Below are positions 1 to 9,594 of a stretch of 64,000 nt of DNA, in pieces. A program made the translations under genes and the position numbers. The notes beneath the pieces are model-generated. The model saw only the letters and a list, made by a program, of their open reading frames with translations, searched no databases and had not been told where the DNA came from. Origin of the DNA: Calditrichales bacterium MX18-03 (GTDB taxonomy: Bacteria; Bacillota; Clostridia; Lutisporales; Lutisporaceae); NCBI GenBank assembly GCA_021083345.1, contig JAJGRE010000002.1, positions 558,001 through 622,000 of the forward strand, given 5' to 3'. Position 1 is the first letter of the stretch. Each line of letters begins with the position of its first letter.

Positions 1-1440
1 ATTTTTCTCAGTGATCAGTCATTGGTATACCGGGAATTCGGAAAAACCGCCGAAGCAGGCAAAGCTTTCTGTGTCATCTACATCGACGGCATGGTGGACA
101 AAAACTATATCAATGACAATGTCATATCACCCATCATGAGCATGCTGCCCAGGTCCGGCCAACGCCCCACTGATTTTGCAGGATATATCATGAATGAAGT
201 GATTACCTCCATCCGCATCCATGCCGCCTCCGAAATCGACGCACTGACCCAGGCGCTGGCTGGTGGAAATGCGGTTCTGCTCATAGATGACACCTTCGAA
301 GCTTTGATAATACAGGCTCACGGTTGGGAGAACCGCTCCATCACTGAGCCCACCACAGAGAAAACCGTTAGAGGTCCCAAGGAGAGCTTTAACGAATCCC
401 TGATCACCAATTTGGCTTTGATACGAAAAAGGCTCAGGACGCCTCAATTGAAATGCAAATTCCGGACAATTGGTACGCTTACCCGTACCAATGTCTGTAT
501 TTGCTATATCGAAGGTGTTGCGTCTCATGACATCCTAAGGGAACTGGAAGTAAGACTCAACCAGATCGAGATCGACGGCATCCTGGACTCGGGATATCTG
601 GAGGAGATGGTCAAAGACTCCCCCTTTACGCCCTTTCCCCTTGCCGGTGCGACGGAAAGGCCCGATATCGCCTGCGCAAAGCTCCTGGAAGGCCGTTTTG
701 TCCTTCTGTGCGACGGTACGCCATTTTGCGTCTCGCTGCCGTATTTATTCATGGAAACCTTCCAGGCCGACGAGGACTATTATTTCAATTATACCTTTGC
801 ATCCGTCAACCGGTTCATTCGGTGGATCGGATTTTTCCTGACCACCAGCGTGCCGGCCATCTATGTGGCGTTAACTACCTTTCACCAGGAAATGATCCCC
901 ACCCAGCTGCTTCTGAGCATCTCAGCTTCACGTCAGGGGGTTCCCTTTCCGACCATTGTGGAAGCATTGCTGATGCTGTTTGTCTTTGAAGTGCTCAGGG
1001 AAGCCGGTGTGCGCATCCCAACGGTCATCGGCCAGGCCATCAGCATCGTAGGCGCATTGGTAATCGGTCAGGCAGCGGTGGAAGCCAAGCTGGTCAGTGC
1101 ACCTATCATCATCGTGGCCGGCCTGGCCGGCATCACAGGCTTCCTGGTTCCCAGGCTAGATGGCGCTATCATCATCCTCCGGTTTACCTTTCTGATCCTG
1201 TCAGCATTCATCGGGTTATATGGGTATTTATTCGGTGTCGTAGGCCTTTTTCTGCACATCGCATCCCTAAGGTCCTTCGGTATTCCCTATATGCTGAATA
1301 CCGGCTCACTGAAGTTCCAAGATCAGAAGGATATGCTTATACGTGCGCCGTGGCAGACCATGACGCAAAGACCGCAGCTGATCGGAAAAAAGAACATGAA
1401 GCGCAAAGCCGATATAGAACCCAACGGAGGCAAGCAGTAA
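1..1440 (+). CDS. gerA: GerA-family spore germination receptor subunit A (5' end outside window)
   Basis: Membrane subunit of a nutrient germinant receptor in the inner spore membrane. The frame is open to base 1, so the TTG at 22 is not the real start; 479 residues are visible, against roughly 480-550 for whole family members. The soluble N-terminal domain covers about the first 260 residues. The rest holds four or five hydrophobic segments, including the family-typical stretch around 'GVPFPTIVEALLM' and 'VFEVLREAGVRIP'. The basic C-terminal tail is usual. The stop codon overlaps the start of gerC (TAATG), so translation is probably coupled. Family assignment is clear; the germinant cannot be inferred. 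Confidence 0.93.
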   Translation: MFLSDQSLVYREFGKTAEAGKAFCVIYIDGMVDKNYINDNVISPIMSMLPRSGQRPTDFAGYIMNEVITSIRIHAASEIDALTQALAGGNAVLLIDDTFEALIIQAHGWENRSITEPTTEKTVRGPKESFNESLITNLALIRKRLRTPQLKCKFRTIGTLTRTNVCICYIEGVASHDILRELEVRLNQIEIDGILDSGYLEEMVKDSPFTPFPLAGATERPDIACAKLLEGRFVLLCDGTPFCVSLPYLFMETFQADEDYYFNYTFASVNRFIRWIGFFLTTSVPAIYVALTTFHQEMIPTQLLLSISASRQGVPFPTIVEALLMLFVFEVLREAGVRIPTVIGQAISIVGALVIGQAAVEAKLVSAPIIIVAGLAGITGFLVPRLDGAIIILRFTFLILSAFIGLYGYLFGVVGLFLHIASLRSFGIPYMLNTGSLKFQDQKDMLIRAPWQTMTQRPQLIGKKNMKRKADIEPNGGKQ

Positions 1441-2588
1441 TGAAAAGTGTCAAGCTCCTGTATCTCGTATTTTTGTTGTCAGTAATATGCCTGCTGTGCG
1501 GCTGCTGGAACTATAGGGAGATTGAAAGGCTTGCCATAGCCTCAGGCCTGTCATTAGACTCGCTGGAAGACAAGATTGTACTGAATATAGAAATTGCCAA
1601 TCCCGCATCGGGTCAGGGTGAAGGTACGGTAAAGCCGGTGCTGCTTAAATCCGAAGGAAAGACTGTCTTCGATGCAGTCAGGGAAATCATCGCCAAGTCC
1701 GGAATGAAGGTATACTGGAGTCATGCCAAGGTATTGTTGCTGGGGGAGGAAATGTTTAACGGGAAGCTGATAGGTGCGCTGGATTGGGCATTCAGAGATG
1801 CAGAAACCCGGGAGGATATGTGGGTCCTGGTGGCAAAGGGCCGCAAAGCCAGTGAAATACTAGGAAGCAAGCCTGAGCTGGAAGAACTGGTATCCTTTCA
1901 GCTGGACGCTACCCTAAGGTCCCAGAGATTCATTTCCAGGTTTCCCAGCGTTGAGCTTTGGAAATTGATAGATGATATGACCAGCAGGGAAAATACTGCC
2001 ATATTGCCAGCCGTAAGGCTCATCGATGAAAAAGGTAAAACGGTTCCCCTGATAGAAGGCTGCGCTGTCATTAAAAAGCAGAAGCTGCTTGGCTGGCTGA
2101 CGGCTGAGGAGACGAAAGCCCTGCTGTGGATCCGCGATGAGCTGAAAGGCGGCCTGACGATTATTGAAAAGGTCGGAAGCCCTGATACCAATGTCACATT
2201 GGAAATCTTCGAAAGCAAAACCACTGTCAAGCCGGTTTTTGAGGAAGGCCGCCTCTCCATGGCTGTCACTATCAAGCTCTCGGTAGAAATTGCAGAAATC
2301 AGCAGCAGTATGGATGTCATCAAACCGGATGGTATGAAGCTGCTGACTGCCGAAGGGAAGAAGCAAATCAAGAGAGATATTGAAAAGGTTGTTAAAAAGG
2401 CGCAGAAGGAGTTTAAATGTGATATTCTGGGCTTCGGAAGCAAGGTAAAAGCCGAAATGCCTGATATTTGGCGGGAAGTGGAGCCGGACTGGGACGAATA
2501 CCTCCAGGATATGGAGGTAGAGGTCTCTGTTGATCTTGAGATCAGAGGCAGTGCCACAACTTCAAAGCCAATTATGATAGAGGATTAG
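1440..2588 (+). CDS. gerC: GerC-family germination lipoprotein (Ger(x)C)
   Basis: Lipoprotein subunit of the germinant receptor, 382 aa. The start is the ATG overlapping the gerA stop (TAATG). It gives a clean signal peptide with a lipobox ending CLLCGC before 'WNYREIERLA', the usual GerC N-terminus; a longer frame from 1350 would place 30 charged residues before the signal and is rejected. The rest is a soluble domain with the C-terminal part typical of the family, ending in a charged region with 'EVEPDWDEYL'. It lies between gerA and gerB, as in clostridial ger operons. Expression in the forespore is expected from the family, but no sigma-G promoter is within view. Confidence 0.93.
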   Translation: MKSVKLLYLVFLLSVICLLCGCWNYREIERLAIASGLSLDSLEDKIVLNIEIANPASGQGEGTVKPVLLKSEGKTVFDAVREIIAKSGMKVYWSHAKVLLLGEEMFNGKLIGALDWAFRDAETREDMWVLVAKGRKASEILGSKPELEELVSFQLDATLRSQRFISRFPSVELWKLIDDMTSRENTAILPAVRLIDEKGKTVPLIEGCAVIKKQKLLGWLTAEETKALLWIRDELKGGLTIIEKVGSPDTNVTLEIFESKTTVKPVFEEGRLSMAVTIKLSVEIAEISSSMDVIKPDGMKLLTAEGKKQIKRDIEKVVKKAQKEFKCDILGFGSKVKAEMPDIWREVEPDWDEYLQDMEVEVSVDLEIRGSATTSKPIMIED

Positions 2589-2591
2589 AAT

Positions 2592-2804
2592 ATGATTCTA
2601 CTGACTATTGCAGCATTCATGATAATCGCAATACTGGAGCTTGTTCCGCTCTACAAGGAGCGAGGAAAAGAAAAGCGCACCTATCTGGTGTACCTGACCC
2701 TTTTTCTGTTCTCCTTCGGGCTAGCGGTTCTCTTAAGCCTGGGGATCCGAATACCAAGCCCGGCAAAAGCCATTGAAGTGTTTATCGATGCTATTGTCAA
2801 ATAA
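2592..2804 (+). CDS. Small two-helix membrane protein in ger operon
   Basis: A 70-residue protein with two hydrophobic segments (about residues 2-18 and 32-51) separated by a basic loop 'YKERGKEKR'. It starts three bases after the gerC stop behind a short GAGG, and its stop lies within the translation-initiation region of gerB. Short membrane proteins at this place are seen in some germination operons and may modulate receptor assembly or signalling; that role is inference. No motif allows a firmer call. Confidence 0.7.
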   Translation: MILLTIAAFMIIAILELVPLYKERGKEKRTYLVYLTLFLFSFGLAVLLSLGIRIPSPAKAIEVFIDAIVK

Positions 2805-2811
2805 GGGATGC

Positions 2812-3930
2812 GTGGTTGAAGTGAGCAAAGAGACTATAAACGATAAGCAAGCACTGATCATGGTCACCATTTTTATTATGGGCAGTACGCTTATTATGGG
2901 CGTCGGCGGCGTGGCCAAGCAGGATATGTGGCTTGCCATCATTGCGGCGATTGCAAGTGCCATACCGGTTGTCTTGATGTATGCCAGAATCCTGTCCACT
3001 TACCCAGGCAAGGATTTATATGATATTTTGCAAATTGTGTTCGGAAAGGTGGTTGGGAAGATTGTCTGCATCCTCTATGCCTGGTTTGCTTTCCATCTCG
3101 GCGCCCTGGTCCTCCGCAATTACGGCGAATTCATAAAAACAGCCGCTCTGCCGGAAACACCGATGCTGGTATCCATGCTTTTTCTTGGGGGGCTTGCACT
3201 CTGGGCAGTTAAAGCAGGCATAGAGGTTATCGGCCGGTGGAGTGAGTTTTTCATTTTTATCCTAATCGGATTCATCTTAATCATCGGATTTTTGTCGATT
3301 CCTCTTATGAAGCCTCAGAATCTATTGCCGGTCCTATACGAGGGAGTCGTTCCTGTCCTACACGGCACTCTTGCAGCACTTAGCTTTCCTTTTGCCGAGA
3401 CAGTTGTTTTCACCCTGGTTTTCTCTTCCCTGCAAACCAGGGAATCACCCAATAAGGTTCTCGTTTACGGCATCCTTTTAGGGGGACTCATTGTTGTCTA
3501 TGCTGCTCTTAGAAACGTTATGGTTTTAGGAGCGAATTACATTTCCATGCTGTATTTTCCTTCATACCATGCCGTAAGCCGGATCAATGTAGGCAACTTT
3601 CTTCAGCGTCTGGAGATTTCTGTGGTAGTGGTATTCACCATTGCAGGGTTTGTCAAAATCAGTGTCTGCTTATTGGCTGCCTGTACCGGTATTGCAAAGG
3701 TTTTTAGCTTGGAAAATCATCGGCAGATTGCCACACCCATAGCATTATTGATGGTTACCCTGGCCTACATCGTATACAAAAACATCATGGAAATGATGGA
3801 ATGGGCTTTCAAATACTGGTCATCCTATGCCCTTCCCTTTCAGGTCTTCCTGCCCGCCATTATACTTCTGGCAGTTGAAATCAAGTCAAGAAGACAGAAA
3901 ACATCCGGCAAGCCGCCGGCAAAGCAGTAG
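2812..3930 (+). CDS. gerB: GerB-family spore germination permease
   Basis: Integral membrane subunit of the germinant receptor, 372 aa from GTG 2812. About ten hydrophobic segments are visible, the layout of the GerB/spore permease family, which belongs to the amino acid-polyamine-organocation superfamily. The sequence begins 'VVEVSKETINDKQALIMV', a typical GerB entry into the first helix. AAGGG at 2803-2807 lies just before GTG 2812; GTG 2821 is a second in-frame candidate, and an ATG at 2788 without a ribosome site is rejected. It is the last gene of the ger operon. The tail is basic. Confidence 0.92.
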   Translation: MVEVSKETINDKQALIMVTIFIMGSTLIMGVGGVAKQDMWLAIIAAIASAIPVVLMYARILSTYPGKDLYDILQIVFGKVVGKIVCILYAWFAFHLGALVLRNYGEFIKTAALPETPMLVSMLFLGGLALWAVKAGIEVIGRWSEFFIFILIGFILIIGFLSIPLMKPQNLLPVLYEGVVPVLHGTLAALSFPFAETVVFTLVFSSLQTRESPNKVLVYGILLGGLIVVYAALRNVMVLGANYISMLYFPSYHAVSRINVGNFLQRLEISVVVVFTIAGFVKISVCLLAACTGIAKVFSLENHRQIATPIALLMVTLAYIVYKNIMEMMEWAFKYWSSYALPFQVFLPAIILLAVEIKSRRQKTSGKPPAKQ

Positions 3931-3948
3931 CAGCGGCATATAGGCTTC

Positions 3949-4137
3949 TTAACCCTGCTCCTTCAACCAGGTTTTGAAAATGATGAAGGACTCATTATCG
4001 CAGTCCAGACATTTCCGCTGGATTCCCTCGCCTATCTTTGCACAGTCCCCCACCCAATCCAGCGTGTTTTTGCCGCTTTTCTCCAGAATCTTATCTGATC
4101 CGCATTTCACGCAGATGACCTTGAATCCATCCACCAT
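3949..4137 (-). CDS. Small zinc-ribbon protein
   Basis: A 62-residue protein with two CxxC knuckles ('CVKCGSDKI' near residue 10 and 'CLDCDN' near residue 45), a classic zinc ribbon. ATG 4137 shares one base with the stop of the upstream flavoprotein gene (TGATG) and has AGGAGG six bases upstream; GTG 4140 is also possible. It is thus translationally coupled to that oxidoreductase. Function unknown; such ribbons bind nucleic acid or a protein partner. Confidence 0.75.
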   Translation of the reverse strand: MVDGFKVICVKCGSDKILEKSGKNTLDWVGDCAKIGEGIQRKCLDCDNESFIIFKTWLKEQG

Positions 4138-5240
4138 CACTTACCTCCTTTGTTTTCAGGAGTCTGCGCCTGGCTCTGATCTTTGATCAGCTTTAACCCG
4201 CTGGAAAGCAGCTTGATAACGTCTATATCCGTTCTATATACCAGGCTTCTGAGGCCGGGGGCCTTCATCATGGTCATAAGCCGGTCGAAATCCTGATTGG
4301 TAGCTGCATTCAGCAATGGCCGGAGGATGCTGAGCTCTTGGCTTTTCTTTCTCAAATCACTGAGCAGCAGGTCGATATCGCTCCCTTCTGCTATGCTTCT
4401 CGCAACCATCACGCCGCTAACCACTGCATTGAACTGCCCGAAGCCCAGGAATGGCTCTACGCCACCGCCGGCAGCACCGACGAAGTAAATCTTGCCGACT
4501 TTGTTGGTTGTAACCGTACCGGCATGATGGGGCAATGTCCATGAGTCCATCAGGTCATATTGCTTAAGGATATTGCGTGATTCCAGAAAACGGTGCCAGT
4601 AATCATTCATTTCTTCCTGTTGTATCCCTTGCACTACATGGGCAATGACTGCTTTATTCTTACTGTAAGGTGCCATGTAAATGTAGACCCCCTTGGTCAG
4701 CTCGTTATCCAGCCACATGTGCAGGGTATCCTCTTCAAAATTTCCTGCAAAAACACCGCCTCTGAGCCATGTCCTCATGACCTCCTGCCAGATGCCGTAT
4801 CTTGTGGGAATCGTCCAATGCCCATCGGCTACCACAACATAATCAAAGTCTTTTTCCAACTCTTCCGGTTGCACGTAGCGGTTAAAATGGACCTGTGATT
4901 TGATCTTTTGATGGAGCTGATTCTTCACGGAGTTTTCTTCTTTTCCCCGGATCATAAAATACCCTAGAGGTCCGGTCACAGTAACTTCATTATTAGGAGA
5001 GTGGTGGACGACCTTTTTAAAGGCATGTAGGGGCTGCAGCTTGATTCCCAATACCTGGTCCATATATAAGATGGGATCTGCCGCAGGCCGGGTGATGAGC
5101 CCCAGAAATGCCGATACATGGGGGTGGTATTCCCCGATAAAATCATTGCGTTCAAATATAGTCGGATAGATGCCGTGCCTTTCCAGTTCAATGGCACATG
5201 CCAACCCGGAGGTACCTGCTCCAATAATGGCCACCTTCAT
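4137..5240 (-). CDS. FAD-dependent oxidoreductase (geranylgeranyl-reductase-like)
   Basis: A 367-residue flavoprotein with an N-terminal Rossmann dinucleotide motif 'VAIIGAGTSGLACAIELE' followed by the acidic end of the second strand ('IFERND'). A second FAD-contact region is 'GKIYFVGAAGGGVEPFLGFG' near residue 265, as in the geranylgeranyl reductase/PHBH superfamily. ATG 5240 puts the Rossmann motif at the N-terminus and has GAGGTGGG upstream; the longer frame from 5300 adds 20 unlikely residues. No membrane segment. It overlaps the zinc-ribbon gene. The substrate is not evident; lipid or isoprenoid reduction is possible by family only. Confidence 0.75.
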   Translation of the reverse strand: MKVAIIGAGTSGLACAIELERHGIYPTIFERNDFIGEYHPHVSAFLGLITRPAADPILYMDQVLGIKLQPLHAFKKVVHHSPNNEVTVTGPLGYFMIRGKEENSVKNQLHQKIKSQVHFNRYVQPEELEKDFDYVVVADGHWTIPTRYGIWQEVMRTWLRGGVFAGNFEEDTLHMWLDNELTKGVYIYMAPYSKNKAVIAHVVQGIQQEEMNDYWHRFLESRNILKQYDLMDSWTLPHHAGTVTTNKVGKIYFVGAAGGGVEPFLGFGQFNAVVSGVMVARSIAEGSDIDLLLSDLRKKSQELSILRPLLNAATNQDFDRLMTMMKAPGLRSLVYRTDIDVIKLLSSGLKLIKDQSQAQTPENKGGK

Positions 5241-5391
5241 ATAGCTGCCCACCTCGTTCCCTTTGAGTTTCATCGTGTTAGTTTTTGCAGTGCGGTCCAA
5301 ATTATACTTTGTTCAAAGCACCGCTAGCATGATTCAACCTATACTGGTAAAATATATACTGTAGTAAAGGAAAATGTGAGGGGGCAGAGCT

Positions 5392-6855
5392 TTGGATATT
5401 TCATTCTTCACACTGGCAATCGAAACCATTACCCTTGTTAACTTCATTTTCATCATTACAGCCGTCTTCTTTGAAAGGAAAAAGCCTGCTTCCGCCGCAG
5501 TATGGATCATGGTCCTGACTTTCCTTCCCCTGGTGGGGTTCTTTCTTTACTTGGTTTTCGGCAGAACCCTGCGGTTGAATAAAAACAGGATCTTCCGGCT
5601 GAAAAAAGATTATGACGACATGTACTACGAACGACTGGTTGAGCAACGACACCTTCTGGACGACAGGCTATTTGATTTTACAGATCAAAGCATGAAGCAA
5701 TACTCAGACATCATAGAAATGCTGCTGAACACCAGCAGAAGCATCTATTCCCAGGATAATGACATCACTATTTTTACGGATGCCAAATATAAATACGACA
5801 GGCTCTTGAAGGATATCAGAAAGGCAACTTCCTCCATTCACTTGTTGTACTATATTATCAATAATGACAGAATCGGCAGGCGCGTTGTCGATGCACTTAC
5901 CGAAAAAGCAAAAGAAGGCGTAGAAGTGCGGGTGCTGTATGATCAGATCGGCAGCCTGCTGACACCGCCAAGCATGTTCAAGGAGCTGAGAAAGGCAGGA
6001 GGGAAAGTTACACGGTTCTTTCCCCTTCGTTTTGGGACTTACCTCCGGCTTAACTTCAGGAACCACCGCAAGATCGTCGTCATTGACGGTAAAATCGGTT
6101 ATATAGGCGGTATGAATATTGGGGACGAATACATGGGGCTGGATAAACGCAAGACACCCTGGCGGGATACGCACCTCCGCATGACCGGTACGTCCGTCCG
6201 CTTCCTTCAGGAGCGGTTCCTCAAGGACTGGTATTATGCTTCCAGCGAGGAAGGGATCAACGAAGCGGGAGCCCTGCAGCGTTATTTCCCTGCTGCCGAA
6301 GCCTGCGGCAAGACCGGCGTTCAGGTTGTTTCCAGCGGTCCCGATACTTGTGGAGAACAGAACAAGCGGGGCTTGATGAAGGTCATTTATTCCGCAAGGG
6401 AAACGCTCTATATACAGTCCCCCTACTTTGTACCGGATGACTCTTTTCTGGAATCCTTGCAGATTGCTGCAATGTCAGGCGTGGATGTGCGGGTCATGCT
6501 GCCTTCTGTTCCGGATAAAAAATTTGTCTACCGTGTCACCACTTCTTATATAAGGGATCTGATGGACTATGGCGTCAAGGTTTATCTGTACCCCGGCTTT
6601 CTCCATGCCAAAATGGCTGTCATGGATGGGCGGATCTCGGTAATGGGCACCACCAATATTGATATTCGAAGCTTTCTGCTGGATTTTGAGATCAACACCT
6701 TCGTCTACGACACGGATTTTTCTCAAAAATGCCTGGACATATTCAAGGAAGATATGTCCAAAAGCCGATTGGTCACAAAAGAATGGTACGACGACAGAGG
6801 GTTATGGGTGAAGATACAGGAGCGCATCTTCAGGCTCTTTTCCCCTATATTGTAA
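5392..6855 (+). CDS. cls: Cardiolipin synthase (phospholipase D family)
   Basis: Membrane enzyme joining two phosphatidylglycerols into cardiolipin and glycerol, 487 aa. Two N-terminal membrane helices (residues about 5-55) form the PLDc_N domain, ending 'FLYLVFGRTLRLNKN'. Two complete HKD motifs follow: 'NHRKIVVIDGKIGYIGGMN' near residue 225 and 'LHAKMAVMDGRISVMGTTN' near residue 405. The ending 'RIFRLFSPIL' is typical of the family. The start is a TTG at 5392 behind GAGGGGG. Length matches bacterial Cls (480-510). It stands alone on this strand, followed 12 bases later by a PHP gene. Confidence 0.94.
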   Translation: MDISFFTLAIETITLVNFIFIITAVFFERKKPASAAVWIMVLTFLPLVGFFLYLVFGRTLRLNKNRIFRLKKDYDDMYYERLVEQRHLLDDRLFDFTDQSMKQYSDIIEMLLNTSRSIYSQDNDITIFTDAKYKYDRLLKDIRKATSSIHLLYYIINNDRIGRRVVDALTEKAKEGVEVRVLYDQIGSLLTPPSMFKELRKAGGKVTRFFPLRFGTYLRLNFRNHRKIVVIDGKIGYIGGMNIGDEYMGLDKRKTPWRDTHLRMTGTSVRFLQERFLKDWYYASSEEGINEAGALQRYFPAAEACGKTGVQVVSSGPDTCGEQNKRGLMKVIYSARETLYIQSPYFVPDDSFLESLQIAAMSGVDVRVMLPSVPDKKFVYRVTTSYIRDLMDYGVKVYLYPGFLHAKMAVMDGRISVMGTTNIDIRSFLLDFEINTFVYDTDFSQKCLDIFKEDMSKSRLVTKEWYDDRGLWVKIQERIFRLFSPIL

Positions 6856-6867
6856 GGAGGAGCACAA

Positions 6868-7755
6868 ATGAACAGGATCGATTTGCATATGCATTCAAAC
6901 CATAGTGCAGACGGAGAATTCACAGTACACGATATACTGAACCGATGCCGTGAACTGGAAATGCGGACCATAGCGATAACAGACCATAACAGCGTTGCAG
7001 GCGTGGCGGAAGCCGTCTCCTTTGGTAATCAACTGGGCATTGAAGTCATCCCGGGAATAGAAATTGATTGTGTTTTTCAATCCCTAAATCTTCACCTGCT
7101 GGGTTATTATGTTGACTATCATACAAAGGGATTTAAAGTACTGGAAGAAGATCTTTACACGCAAGAAATGGATGCCTTTCCGACGATGATCCGTAATCTG
7201 GGAGAAATCGGCATCAAAGCAGATGCTCATGAAATTTTGAATAAAGCCGAAGGCAAAGCTCCCTGTGGTGAGTTGATTGCCGAAGTGCTTCTCAATAAAG
7301 CTGACAGCTGGGAAAACCGATTGCTGAGACCTTATCTTAAGGGCGGACCGCGGTCTGATATGCCATATCTCAACTTTTACCTGGATTTTTTTGCACAGGG
7401 CAAAATCGCTTATGTACCTATGCAGTATATGTCTCTGAAGTCTGCAATCCAGTTAGTAAAAAACAGCGGGGGCGTACCTGTTATAGCACACCCCGGCAAT
7501 AATTTGAAACATTCCCCGGAGCTGATTGACAGCATCCTTGCAGAAGGGGTTATGGGAATCGAAGTATTCAGCAACTATCATATGCCCCATACTTCCGACT
7601 ATTTCCTGCAGAAAGCCAAAGAACATCGTGTCCTTATAACTTGCGGCAGTGATTTCCATGGAAAAAACAAACCCCTCATCCAGATCGGCGACTGTAACTG
7701 CAGCCTTGATGAAGCAGATTTGATTGATGTGCTGCGCCATTTAAATACCCGGTAA
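6868..7755 (+). CDS. PHP-domain metal-dependent phosphoesterase
   Basis: A 295-residue single-domain protein. PHP motifs are plain: 'DLHMHSNHSADGEF' at the N-terminus, 'AITDHNSVAGV' near residue 38, 'GIEIDC' near 62, 'VIAHPGN' near 208 and 'GSDFHG' near 268. This pattern matches the YciV/TrpH-like group, whose members hydrolyse 3',5'-nucleoside bisphosphates or 5' ends of RNA. It starts at ATG behind AAGGAGG, 12 bases after cls, so the two are probably one operon. Exact substrate not determined. Confidence 0.85.
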   Translation: MNRIDLHMHSNHSADGEFTVHDILNRCRELEMRTIAITDHNSVAGVAEAVSFGNQLGIEVIPGIEIDCVFQSLNLHLLGYYVDYHTKGFKVLEEDLYTQEMDAFPTMIRNLGEIGIKADAHEILNKAEGKAPCGELIAEVLLNKADSWENRLLRPYLKGGPRSDMPYLNFYLDFFAQGKIAYVPMQYMSLKSAIQLVKNSGGVPVIAHPGNNLKHSPELIDSILAEGVMGIEVFSNYHMPHTSDYFLQKAKEHRVLITCGSDFHGKNKPLIQIGDCNCSLDEADLIDVLRHLNTR

Positions 7756-7768
7756 GCCGTACAAGCCT

Positions 7769-9400
7769 CTATTCCAACAACTGCGGCTCACTGCCTATGA
7801 TTTTATATCGGTATTCCTTTATAAGCGAACCGTCTTCCGTTGTCTTTCTGAATACAATGAGGTCATACCCATCCTCTGTTTTGCTTTGGGAGGTTTCATA
7901 AATATATCGAATGCCGTCTTCGATCTGTTCCTTTGTGCCAAGCCAATAGGGAAAGGTGTTCAACTCGGCATTATATTTTGTGTACTCGGAAAACAGCTTG
8001 TTAGACGCCTCCACATTAATGTCAGCCAACTTCCTTTCAATATGGGAAGGGCCGATGGGTGCTTCTCTGCCAATGCTCTGAAGATATAATGCGGCTTGCT
8101 TCTCCTGCTGATCCCTGATTGAGGGATATTTACCGGAATCCAGTACTGTCTCCCACAAATGCTTGGGGAACATTTCCTTTATAGACCCGATATACCCTCC
8201 CCCATCCGTGGGCTCTTTATATTCAAGCAGTGCATATTCCCCCTGTTCATTTCTCGAAAAGGTCATCACCGTTGGAATGGCACCGCTTCCGCTGACAAAA
8301 GTGAAAATGCCGTTTTCGAACCCATAAGCCCCATAGCTGGATACAGTGTAGGCCTTGATGATGCCATCCTTTTCCACTTTCTCCAGCAGTATATGTCCTT
8401 CGGTAGCCAGTTCTCCCGGCGCATAGCCGATTGCCCGGGATTTGACAGCCTTGCTTATTGCATCTTCAAGGCTTTGGGGCTTTTGAGGCTGCTGCTGCTT
8501 TTCTGTTCCCACCGTTATCCCTGATGAAGGCTGAACCGAAAAGAACAAAGAGCCGTCGTAAAGGATCCTTACCTGCTTTTCAGTAATAACCTTATCTTTT
8601 TCGTCCAGAAGCGCAACGGTTATGGCAGTTTCCTTATCTTTAACGACCTGCCCGCTATGGTTGGCCAACGGCGACCAATACGCCTGAAGGCCGTATGGGA
8701 CTTCGATTTCAGGGGCACCATCAGAAATCTTGCCTGTTGCTGCGTCCCATGTAAACATCTTTCCTTGCTGCGCAGTGTAGCGTACCTTTCCCGCAGTGCC
8801 TATATACGCCGCATGGATCCGGATTCCGGGCGTCGAAGACATTGCCGGTGTATATTTCCCGGGGAAAACATACAGCCTGAAGGCGATATCCTTTAAGAAG
8901 GCATCAAACGTCACAAGGTCTTTTGCGTATTCCCGCAGATCCTTGTCAAATTCCCTTTGCAGTTCTGATCTGACATAACGGAATTTTTTCTGTCCCGTCG
9001 TTCCCTCAACATAAAAGGCAATCATATCCACATTGTCAATCAATGCAAAAAGGACTGCCGCATTAAGGTGAAAGGTAGATCCCACCTGCCATAGATCGAT
9101 TTTTGCGCCGCTGAAGTCATATTGCACATCGATACCGTATGGCGCTGCTTTAGTCTTTAGGGTTACAGCCTTTCGCAGATCTGCGAAAGGCAGTTTGCTG
9201 ATGAGGTTCACTACCTTGCTATTGTCACCAACATAGGCAGTTTTGTACTTGAACAATGAGCCTGCATATTGCAATTCTGAGGAAGTGCTGCCCAGCTTTA
9301 CAGTATTAGTAACCATTCGCAATATCAAACCTGCAGCCAACATACAAAGTGCTATCAGTATCAACATATACTTCCATCTGCTATTGAAAAAGCCCATCAT
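7769..9400 (-). CDS. Membrane-anchored protein with DUF4825-type domain
   Basis: A 543-residue protein with one N-terminal transmembrane helix (residues about 12-30) and a long extracytoplasmic part. Just after the helix, 'LFKYKTAYVGDNSKVVNLIS' matches DUF4825, a domain of unknown function in Firmicutes. The remainder has no motif I recognise. I place the start at ATG 9400 (or 9397): AGGAGG lies nine bases upstream, and a TTGACA-N17-TAATAT promoter at 9453-9481 overlaps the upstream ATG 9454, so the longer form would not be on the transcript. It stands alone between the PHP gene (convergent) and a terminator hairpin. Confidence 0.75.
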   Translation of the reverse strand: MMGFFNSRWKYMLILIALCMLAAGLILRMVTNTVKLGSTSSELQYAGSLFKYKTAYVGDNSKVVNLISKLPFADLRKAVTLKTKAAPYGIDVQYDFSGAKIDLWQVGSTFHLNAAVLFALIDNVDMIAFYVEGTTGQKKFRYVRSELQREFDKDLREYAKDLVTFDAFLKDIAFRLYVFPGKYTPAMSSTPGIRIHAAYIGTAGKVRYTAQQGKMFTWDAATGKISDGAPEIEVPYGLQAYWSPLANHSGQVVKDKETAITVALLDEKDKVITEKQVRILYDGSLFFSVQPSSGITVGTEKQQQPQKPQSLEDAISKAVKSRAIGYAPGELATEGHILLEKVEKDGIIKAYTVSSYGAYGFENGIFTFVSGSGAIPTVMTFSRNEQGEYALLEYKEPTDGGGYIGSIKEMFPKHLWETVLDSGKYPSIRDQQEKQAALYLQSIGREAPIGPSHIERKLADINVEASNKLFSEYTKYNAELNTFPYWLGTKEQIEDGIRYIYETSQSKTEDGYDLIVFRKTTEDGSLIKEYRYKIIGSEPQLLE

Positions 9401-9452
9401 CCTTAAAGTCCTCCTGATGCTTTGAAAATGTTTTATTGCCTTATCCGTATCC

Positions 9453-9481
9453 ATATTATCATTACTTACATATTATGTCAA
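9453..9481 (-). promoter_or_regulatory. Sigma-A-type promoter of the DUF4825 gene
   Basis: Minus strand reads TTGACA (9481-9476), 17-base spacer, TAATAT (9458-9453). Near-consensus vegetative promoter. Transcription would begin near 9446, which excludes ATG 9454 as start of the gene and supports ATG 9400. Confidence 0.7.
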
Positions 9482-9492
9482 AATTTCGCTCT

Positions 9493-9582
9493 ATGAGCAA
9501 CAAAGAATCCCGGACTCATGAGCATGAGCTCAAGGCGCTTCACGGATATGACTCTGGCACACTCGCTGCCAATAATCTATAA
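9493..9582 (+). CDS. Possible small ORF (29 codons) before a strong terminator
   Basis: An open frame from ATG 9493 (or ATG 9475, 35 codons) to TAA 9582 encodes a charged peptide rich in His and Glu near 'SRTHEHELKALHGYDSG'. A long perfect hairpin starts 12 bases after the stop. There is no good ribosome binding site, and the upstream ATG overlaps the -35 box of the divergent promoter. It may be chance; it is listed because position and composition are suggestive. Confidence 0.22.
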   Translation: MSNKESRTHEHELKALHGYDSGTLAANNL

Positions 9583-9594
9583 GAGACAAAGAAA

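Noticed and set aside
5241-5300. Upstream extension of the FAD oxidoreductase
   Set aside because: Adds 20 residues before the Rossmann motif without a ribosome site; ATG 5240 has one.
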